A stretch of 53,823 bases of DNA, from contig NZ_ML703343.1 of the NCBI RefSeq assembly GCF_008638365.1, positions 8,604 through 62,426 on the forward strand. The letters run 5' to 3'. This stretch comes from Nocardiopsis quinghaiensis. Its GTDB lineage: Bacteria; Actinomycetota; Actinomycetes; Streptosporangiales; Streptosporangiaceae. Below are positions 48,612 to 53,823 of this stretch, one piece after another. The notes beneath the pieces are model-generated. The model was not told where the DNA came from, searched no databases, and was given only the letters and a program-made list of their open reading frames with translations. Both the position numbers and the translations under genes were made by a program. Within the stretch, counting starts at the first letter, position 1, and the number at the start of each line of letters is the position of its first letter.

Positions 48612-49904
48612 ATGGCGCCCCATCCCTCCGCGCCCGAGGACCGCGACGTGCAGGTCCCCTCCCGGAGCGCCGATCCCCGGCTGCTCCTCCCGCAGGTCGA
48701 CGGCCGCCACGAGGCCCTCGACGGCATCCGCGCCACGGCCGCCCTGATGGTCCTGGTCTTCCACGTCGCCGCCGAGACCGGTGAGGCCCTGGCCCCCGGT
48801 GTGCTCGGCGGGCTGCTGTCCTCCCTCGACCTGGCCGTGCCCCTGTTCTTCACCCTCTCCGGCGTGCTGCTGTACCGGCCCTGGGCCCGCGCCGCCCTGG
48901 ACGGTGTGCGCGGACCGCGCGCACGCACCTACCTGTGGCGCCGTGCCGCACGCGTGTTCCCCGCCTACTGGGTGGTGGCCGTGGCGGCGCTGCTGGTCCA
49001 CTCCCAGGACGAGCTCGGCTCACCGCGGTACTGGGGGGAGGTCCTCACCCTGACCTTCCCCTTCAACACCGACCCCCCGTGGCTCGGCACCGGCCCCCAC
49101 GGGCTGGGCCAGATGTGGAGCCTGTCGGTGGAGGTCAGCTTCTATCTGCTGCTGCCGCTGCTCGGCCTGGTGCTGGCCCTGTGGGCGCGCCGGGGCCGGG
49201 ACGTGGACGCCCGGGGCGGACGCCTGCTCGTCGGCCTGGCCGTGATGGCGGTGCTGGGCCTGGTCGCCCTGGTCCCGCAGTTCCATCCCGAGCAGCGCGC
49301 GTACATGCACACCTGGCTGCCCCGGGCGGCGGGCCTGTTCGCGGCCGGGATGGCACTGGCCGTGCTCTCGGAGTGGGCGTGGCGCGAGCCCGGCGCGGAC
49401 GGCCCGGTGCGCCGCTTCTGCCGGACCGTCGCCGCCTCCCCGGGGGTGTGCTGGCTGCTCGCGGGCGGGTTCTTCGTCCTCAACGCCACCGACGCCGCGG
49501 GGAGCCGGCTCGTCGGCTCGGGCGACATCTGGACCTCGGCGGTGCACTCGCTGACGGGGATCGGGTTCGCGTTCTTCCTGGTCGCGCCCGCCGCTCTGGC
49601 CCCGCACCCGGCCTCGGCACCGGTTCCGCTGCGCCGGGCCGCCGCCTGGCGGAGCGGGCGGTGGATGGAAGCACTGCTGCGGCACCGGGTGAGCCAGTTC
49701 CTCGCCCGGATCTCCTACGGCGTGTTCCTGTGGCAGTTCATGGTGCTGTACCTGTGGCGCGACTTCACCGGGCAGGAGGTCTACACCGGGTCGTTCTGGC
49801 TGGACGTGGTGCCGGTGACGATCGGAACGGTACTGCTCGCCATGGCGACCCACCGGTGGGTGGAGAAGCCCGTCCGGCGCTGGTCCCACCGGTTCCTCCG
49901 GTAG
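48612..49904 (+). CDS. Acyltransferase 3 (OafA/YrhL-like) membrane protein
   Basis: The ATG at 48612 follows GGAAGG with three bases between and gives 430 residues. After a 35-residue cytosolic tail comes the signature ALDGIRATAALMVLVFHVAA with the catalytic His, then PLFFTLSGVLLYRPW and RRAARVFPAYWVV. About ten helices follow, ending with a FLARISYGVFLWQFMVLYLW helix and the RWVEKPVRRW tail typical of the family. It probably puts an acyl group on a cell-surface polysaccharide. It is divergent from the DUF3068 operon and shares the tandem operators, so it likely modifies the glycan made with those genes. Confidence 0.88.
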   Translation: MAPHPSAPEDRDVQVPSRSADPRLLLPQVDGRHEALDGIRATAALMVLVFHVAAETGEALAPGVLGGLLSSLDLAVPLFFTLSGVLLYRPWARAALDGVRGPRARTYLWRRAARVFPAYWVVAVAALLVHSQDELGSPRYWGEVLTLTFPFNTDPPWLGTGPHGLGQMWSLSVEVSFYLLLPLLGLVLALWARRGRDVDARGGRLLVGLAVMAVLGLVALVPQFHPEQRAYMHTWLPRAAGLFAAGMALAVLSEWAWREPGADGPVRRFCRTVAASPGVCWLLAGGFFVLNATDAAGSRLVGSGDIWTSAVHSLTGIGFAFFLVAPAALAPHPASAPVPLRRAAAWRSGRWMEALLRHRVSQFLARISYGVFLWQFMVLYLWRDFTGQEVYTGSFWLDVVPVTIGTVLLAMATHRWVEKPVRRWSHRFLR

Positions 49905-49950
49905 GGAGGAACGGCGCCCGGAACGTGCTCGGCGGGCACGCCGCACTCCC

Positions 49951-52026
49951 CTAGTCCCCGGGGCGGCCGTCCTCCTCCGACACCCACGGGTTGCCCTCCA
50001 CGGTCGGCGCCATCCCGCCCACCGACACCCAGTTCAGGCACAGCCCGCCCCGGTCCTCGGGCTCCTCGGGCAGGAACACCGCCAGCCTCTCCCCGGGCGC
50101 GCCCACCGGCACGTGCCAGGTGCCGTTCTCCGAAGCGGCGGGCAGGTCCACCTCGATCCAGTCGTCGCCGAGCGCCACCACCACGCCGACGTCCTCCTCG
50201 GACGTGTAGCCGAGGGTGGCGACCTGGGTGGAGCCGCCGTGCGCCCGCACCGGCCAGGACACGAGCCCCTCCCAGGGCTCCAGGCAGTCGTCCTCCGGTC
50301 CGGGGGCGAACATGTCGCTGCCGTCGGAGGGCCGGGCCGGGACCAGGTAACCCGCGTCGTTGAACACGTAGGCGGTGTCGGACTCCTCGGGCTCGGTCAT
50401 CCGCCGGGCGACCTCGGGCGGTGCCAGCGGCGTCAGCACCCACGAACTCAGGCTGCGCGGGCCGTTCCACTCCAGGACCACGTCCTCCGGAACCGGGCGC
50501 GCGTACAGGCCGCCCTCCTCCGGAACGTCCGCCAGTGACGCCCGCACCGTGTCCAGGTACCACTGGAGGCGGTCGCCGCTCAGGGTCTGCGCGTAGGCGT
50601 GTGTGGAGTAACCCGCCGCCGCCGCGTACACCACCGTCGCCAGCACCGCGGCGGTCCGGGCGCCGCGCCGGGGCCGCCTCCGGTAGGGCGCCGCCCGCGG
50701 GGCCGGAACCTCCCCCGCTCCGCCGACCAGGGCACGCGCCCTCTCCTCCCGGGTGGGCAGGTAGGCCAGGGCCAGGCACAGCGCGAACACCAGCGCCGCG
50801 TCCGCCACGTACCGGGGATCCGTGGCGGCCACGTCCTGGAACCGGCCCCGCGCGATGATCGTCGGGACGATGTCCACGACCACCACGTAGCCCAGCAGCA
50901 GCGTCCACGCCCGCCACGCCCCGCGCCGCATCCGCAGGCTGACCAGCACGATCACCGCGAACACGGCCCAGGCGCCCAGCACCACCACACCGCGGGGGTC
51001 GACGAGGCCGCCCGCCGGGGTGACGGGTCCCCACTCCAGCGGGCCGCCCAGGGCGCCGACCGGGAACACCTCGGTGAGCAGCCCGCGCAGCATCGCCAGC
51101 GCGGGCCGGCTCTCGGGCACGCCCGCGCCCTCACCGCCCTCCTCCACCCGCATCCGTGCCAGGTAGAACACCGCGTAGGCGGCGAAGAGCACGCCCATCG
51201 CCACCCAGAACGGCCGGTGCAGCGCCCAGGCGCGGCGGGCACCGGCGACCGGGCCGCCCGGGTAGAGGTGTGCGGCGGCCACCGCGAACAGCACCGGCGG
51301 CAGGAACACCGCCTTGACCGTGAACAGCATGCCGAACACGACGGCGCCGCCCGCCCACCAGATGACGCGCTGGTCACCGGTGCGCAGGTAGCGCACGGTC
51401 CACAGCAGGGCGAGCGCCAGGGCGAGCTGGAAGGGGACCGCGTTGAGCGCCGCCGACCACCAGCCCAGGACGGGGACGGTCAGCGGGGCCAGCACGTACA
51501 CGGTCAGCGGGACCAGCAGTGCCCAGCGGCGGCCGAACAGCTCCCACAGCAGGCGGAGGAAGACCAGCATGGCGGCGGCCTGGAGGACCAGCATCGAGCC
51601 CGCGCTGATCCACCACTCGTAGGGCCAGAACGTGGTCTGGAGGTAGACCAGGAACAGGGCGCCCGGCATCAGGTGGCCCTTGTGGAGGGAGAACAGGTAG
51701 TCCGGCCCCAGGTCGCTGGCGTGGGCGTTGGCGAAGAAGAGGTAGTCGTCCTCCACGAAGTAGGCCTCGCCGAGCACGTAGAACCTGAGCCCGACGGCCA
51801 CCGCCACCAGCAGCAGCCCGGCCAGGACCAGGCGGTCGCGCGCCAGGCGGCGCGCGGTGGCCAGCGCCGCTCGGGCCAGCTCGCCGAGGCCGGGGCCCTG
51901 TTCGTCGGGCTCCTCGACCGGACGGCGTACCCTGGGCGGCCTGTCCGGGCTACCGGCGGGTACCGCCGCCGGGGTCCCGGTACCGGGGCCGTCGTGCCCA
52001 CTCTCCGTGGGAGGAACAGGCGACAT
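49951..52026 (-). CDS. Polytopic membrane protein, probable GT-C-type glycosyltransferase
   Basis: Starting at ATG 52026, preceded by GGGAGGG, gives 691 residues. The first 60 are disordered and cytosolic. A first helix (LVLAGLLLVAVAVGLRFYVL) leads into an extracytoplasmic loop with YFVEDDYLFFANAH (Glu92-Asp93-Asp94), the acidic motif position seen in GT-C enzymes that use polyprenyl-phosphate sugars. About nine further helices follow to residue 430, and a helix near 500 precedes a soluble C-terminal domain of about 180 residues rich in beta strands. No characterised match comes to mind. Neighbouring DPA-synthesis genes suggest the donor could be decaprenyl-phospho-arabinose; this is inference. 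Confidence 0.65.
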   Translation of the reverse strand: MSPVPPTESGHDGPGTGTPAAVPAGSPDRPPRVRRPVEEPDEQGPGLGELARAALATARRLARDRLVLAGLLLVAVAVGLRFYVLGEAYFVEDDYLFFANAHASDLGPDYLFSLHKGHLMPGALFLVYLQTTFWPYEWWISAGSMLVLQAAAMLVFLRLLWELFGRRWALLVPLTVYVLAPLTVPVLGWWSAALNAVPFQLALALALLWTVRYLRTGDQRVIWWAGGAVVFGMLFTVKAVFLPPVLFAVAAAHLYPGGPVAGARRAWALHRPFWVAMGVLFAAYAVFYLARMRVEEGGEGAGVPESRPALAMLRGLLTEVFPVGALGGPLEWGPVTPAGGLVDPRGVVVLGAWAVFAVIVLVSLRMRRGAWRAWTLLLGYVVVVDIVPTIIARGRFQDVAATDPRYVADAALVFALCLALAYLPTREERARALVGGAGEVPAPRAAPYRRRPRRGARTAAVLATVVYAAAAGYSTHAYAQTLSGDRLQWYLDTVRASLADVPEEGGLYARPVPEDVVLEWNGPRSLSSWVLTPLAPPEVARRMTEPEESDTAYVFNDAGYLVPARPSDGSDMFAPGPEDDCLEPWEGLVSWPVRAHGGSTQVATLGYTSEEDVGVVVALGDDWIEVDLPAASENGTWHVPVGAPGERLAVFLPEEPEDRGGLCLNWVSVGGMAPTVEGNPWVSEEDGRPGD

Positions 52027-52078
52027 CGATTTCCCTCCCGCCGCAGAGGTTGGCCAACCCGGAAGATGGGTGCCAGAA

Positions 52079-52092
52079 TACAACACGTTCCA
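52079..52092. promoter_or_regulatory. Third palindromic operator of type TnnAACnnGTTnnA
   Basis: TACAACACGTTCCA fits the pattern seen at 48559-48587 exactly. It lies in the divergent gap between the GT-C-like gene (start 52026, minus) and the methyltransferase gene (start 52203, plus). On the minus strand it overlaps a TATTCT -10-like sequence at 52080-52075. Confidence 0.6.
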
Positions 52093-52202
52093 CTTTTTCC
52101 CTGACCCTTGTCGCAGGCTGTTCAGGCCCGCACACCCAGAACAGGAACACGATACAGAACCGTGTCCCGCCGGGGTCGTGAGCACCGTGGAGGTGATTGC
52201 CG

Positions 52203-52937
52203 GTGGGACTCGAACAGGTCCGCCGCGACTGGACCCGGCTGGGTTCCGCCGAGCCCCTGTGGGCGGTGTGCGTGGATCCCGGCAAACGGGGCGGAGGCTG
52301 GGACGACGACGAGTTCCTCGCCTCCGGACGGGCCGAGGTCGATCCGTCCGTCGCCCGCCTGGAGGAGCTGGGCATCCGTCCCGGGGGCGGCCGGGTGCTG
52401 GACTTCGGATGCGGCGCGGGACGGCTGTCCAACGCGCTGGCCGCGCACTTCGACGAGGTCGTGGGGGTGGACATCTCCGCGCCGATGCTCGCGGAGGCCC
52501 GTCGTCTGGACCGCTCCGGAGGCCGGATCAGGTTCGAGTTGAACGAGCGCCCGGACCTGTCGATGTTCGGGGGCGACTCGTTCGACCTGGTCTACACCGA
52601 CCTGGTCCTGCAGCACCTGCCGCCCGACCTGGCCGAGGGCTACGTGCGCGAGTTCGCGAGGGTGGTGCGCCCCGGCGGGGCCATGGTCCTGGGCGTGCCC
52701 GAGTCCGAGCGGCGCACCTTCAAGGGAATGGTGTTCCGGTACGCGCCGTGGCCGCTGGTGGCCCTGGCTCAGCGGACGCTGCTGCGCTACCCGGCGCCGA
52801 TGCGGATGCACACCCTGCCCGCCGAGCGCATCGCCGGACTGGTCCCGGGCGGCCGGATCGCCGCCTCCGACGAGTACTGGGGCGGGGACCACTGGCGCCA
52901 CCTGCGCCACTACGTGGTACTGGAGGACGCCGCGTGA
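52203..52937 (+). CDS. Class I SAM-dependent methyltransferase
   Basis: Starting at GTG 52203, nine bases after GGAGG, gives 244 residues; a TTG at 52197 would be too close to the site. Motif I is VLDFGCGAGRLSNALAAHF, followed by VVGVDISAPMLAEARRL (acidic end of strand 2), FDLVYTDLVLQHLPPDL and VRPGGAMVLGVPESERR. The fold is a standard Rossmann-like methyltransferase without an extra domain; the acceptor is unknown. It overlaps the second methyltransferase by four bases (GTGA), so the pair is co-translated, and both lie beside surface-glycan genes. Confidence 0.88.
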   Translation: MGLEQVRRDWTRLGSAEPLWAVCVDPGKRGGGWDDDEFLASGRAEVDPSVARLEELGIRPGGGRVLDFGCGAGRLSNALAAHFDEVVGVDISAPMLAEARRLDRSGGRIRFELNERPDLSMFGGDSFDLVYTDLVLQHLPPDLAEGYVREFARVVRPGGAMVLGVPESERRTFKGMVFRYAPWPLVALAQRTLLRYPAPMRMHTLPAERIAGLVPGGRIAASDEYWGGDHWRHLRHYVVLEDAA

Positions 52938-53695
52938 CCGGTGAGGCCGCCCGCGCCGACGGCACCGTCCCGTTCCGCGCCACCCTGGGCCGCTCGGTGG
53001 GACTGTTCGCCGCCTTCCGCGGGGAGCAGACCGACCCCGCCCGCTTCTACGGCACCCTGGCCCGCGACACCGTCGCCCAGCTGCGCTCCTACACCCCCCT
53101 GGACGGCAGGCTCGTGGTGGACGTGGGCGGCGGTCCCGGCTACTTCGCCGACGAGCTGCGCGCCGCGGGGGCACGCTGCCTGTGCGTGGACTCCGACGCC
53201 CACGAGATGACCCTGCACGGCCGTGAGGCCGACACCCACGGCGTCCAGGGCAGTGCCCTGGAGCTGCCGCTGCGCGGTGGTTCGGTGGACGTGTGCTTCT
53301 CCTCCAACGTGCTGGAGCACGTGCCGGACCGGATCCGGATGGCCGACGAGATGGTGCGCGTGACCCGGCCCGGCGGGCTGGTGTACCTGTCGTACACGCT
53401 GTGGCTGTCCCCGTGGGGCGGGCACGAGACCTCCCCGTGGCACTACCTGGGCGGCGCGTACGCGGCCGAGCGGTTCGCGCGGCGCCACGGGAGACGGCCC
53501 AAGAACGACTTCGGCCGCACCATGTACGCCGCCCACGCCAAGGAGATGCTGCGCTGGACACGCGGGCGCTCCGACGTGGACGTGGTGGACGTCCGCCCCC
53601 GTTACCTGCCCGGGTGGGCCAAGCCGGTCGTGCGCGTGCCCCTGCTGCGCGAGATCGTCACCTGGAACCTGCTGCTGGTGCTGCGCAGGCGCTAG
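52934..53695 (+). CDS. Class I SAM-dependent methyltransferase, second gene
   Basis: The 253-residue protein starts at GTG 52934 within the stop of the previous gene. Motif I is VVDVGGGPGYFADELRAAG, followed by CLCVDSDAHEM, VDVCFSSNVLEHVPDRIRMA and VTRPGGLVYLSYTLWLSPWGG. The C-terminal part has an amphipathic region (AKPVVRVPLLREIVTWNLLLVL) that may touch the membrane. By length it appears complete, but its TAG lies inside the CTAG where the adjoining IS element ends, so the last residues may be altered by that insertion. The substrate is probably a lipid-linked or surface sugar, by context only. Confidence 0.87.
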   Translation: MTGEAARADGTVPFRATLGRSVGLFAAFRGEQTDPARFYGTLARDTVAQLRSYTPLDGRLVVDVGGGPGYFADELRAAGARCLCVDSDAHEMTLHGREADTHGVQGSALELPLRGGSVDVCFSSNVLEHVPDRIRMADEMVRVTRPGGLVYLSYTLWLSPWGGHETSPWHYLGGAYAAERFARRHGRRPKNDFGRTMYAAHAKEMLRWTRGRSDVDVVDVRPRYLPGWAKPVVRVPLLREIVTWNLLLVLRRR

Positions 53696-53823
53696 TTGTA
53701 CTGACCTGAGAGGTTAGGTACGCGCATGGCGGGAGGGCCGCTGATCGCGGTGTGGAACCGGTGGTGATTGTAGTGATGCAGCCATCCGGTGAAGGCCTCC
53801 CGCCGTTGGGACTCGGACGCATA
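53692..53823 (-). CDS. IS481-family transposase, C-terminal part only (5' end outside the window)
   Basis: The minus strand encodes 43 residues ending at the TAG at 53692-53694: ESQRREAFTGWLHHYNHHRF, then HTAISGPPAMRVPNLSGQYN. The WLHHYNHHRxHTA segment followed by a short NLSGQY end is typical of the C-terminus of IS481/IS3-like integrase-core transposases. The catalytic Asp and Glu residues lie upstream, beyond the window. The stop codon is shared palindromically (CTAG) with the stop of the methyltransferase on the other strand. Confidence 0.85.
   Translation of the reverse strand, partial: YASESQRREAFTGWLHHYNHHRFHTAISGPPAMRVPNLSGQYN
53696..53823 (-). mobile_element. End of an IS481-family insertion sequence
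   Basis: TGTACTGACCTGAGAGGTTA from 53698 looks like the terminal inverted repeat, and the transposase reads out through it. The other end is outside the window, so target duplication cannot be checked. Confidence 0.7.

Overview
The window comes from a GC-rich actinomycete. A Nocardiopsis-like member of the Streptosporangiales is my best guess, inferred from gene content and not proven. Supporting signs are the very high third-position GC, frequent GTG/TTG starts, a cvnABCD conservon, a GuaB1-type IMPDH paralogue, an EF-G2 paralogue and type I-E CRISPR repeats of the actinobacterial kind.

Left end, 1-4700, is an accessory region with lower and more uneven GC. It holds the start of a gene built of 56-residue tandem repeats (running off the window), two type I-E CRISPR arrays of 6 and 14 repeats that share a duplicated ~300-bp leader-side flank, a decayed replication-relaxation gene, a 51-codon gene for a basic peptide with a hairpin over its stop codon, a 3' fragment of tRNA-Arg(CCG), a frameshifted tyrosine-recombinase remnant, and a lone CRISPR repeat directly upstream of that remnant. 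Both arrays read on the minus strand. No cas gene is present. The arrangement looks like the scar of an integrative element at a tRNA gene.

Middle, 4700-36000, is ordinary chromosome: a LURP-one-like protein, a NarL-type two-component pair, an anti-sigma-type ATPase, glpD with a TetR gene and a divergent ADAPS-like FAD oxidase, an orphan KdpDE pair with an altered Walker A motif, phosphotransferase and nucleotidyltransferase genes of aminoglycoside-enzyme families, a sirohydrochlorin-chelatase-like gene, peptide deformylase, a secreted coiled-coil hydrolase, an MFS pump, alpha/beta hydrolase, CPBP membrane protein, EF-G2, M48 and M20 peptidases, an acyltransferase, a CDP-alcohol phosphatidyltransferase, GuaB1, endonuclease V and a DUF3592 protein. 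Several convergent pairs share strong bidirectional hairpin terminators.

Right part, 36500-53823, holds two systems. The first is a conservon (cvnA-D) followed by two nearly identical MpaB-like oxygenases translationally coupled to an MFS_2 transporter. The second is a surface-glycan locus: a minus-strand operon DUF3068-ubiA-dprE1-dprE2, which should make decaprenyl-phospho-arabinose, beside an acyltransferase, a GT-C-like polytopic membrane protein and two SAM methyltransferases. Both divergent promoter regions of this locus carry copies of a palindrome of form TnnAACnnGTTnnA (three copies in all, one with a single mismatch). This links the genes into one probable regulon and is the most interesting candidate system in the window. 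The window ends inside an IS481-family element inserted at the stop codon of the last methyltransferase.
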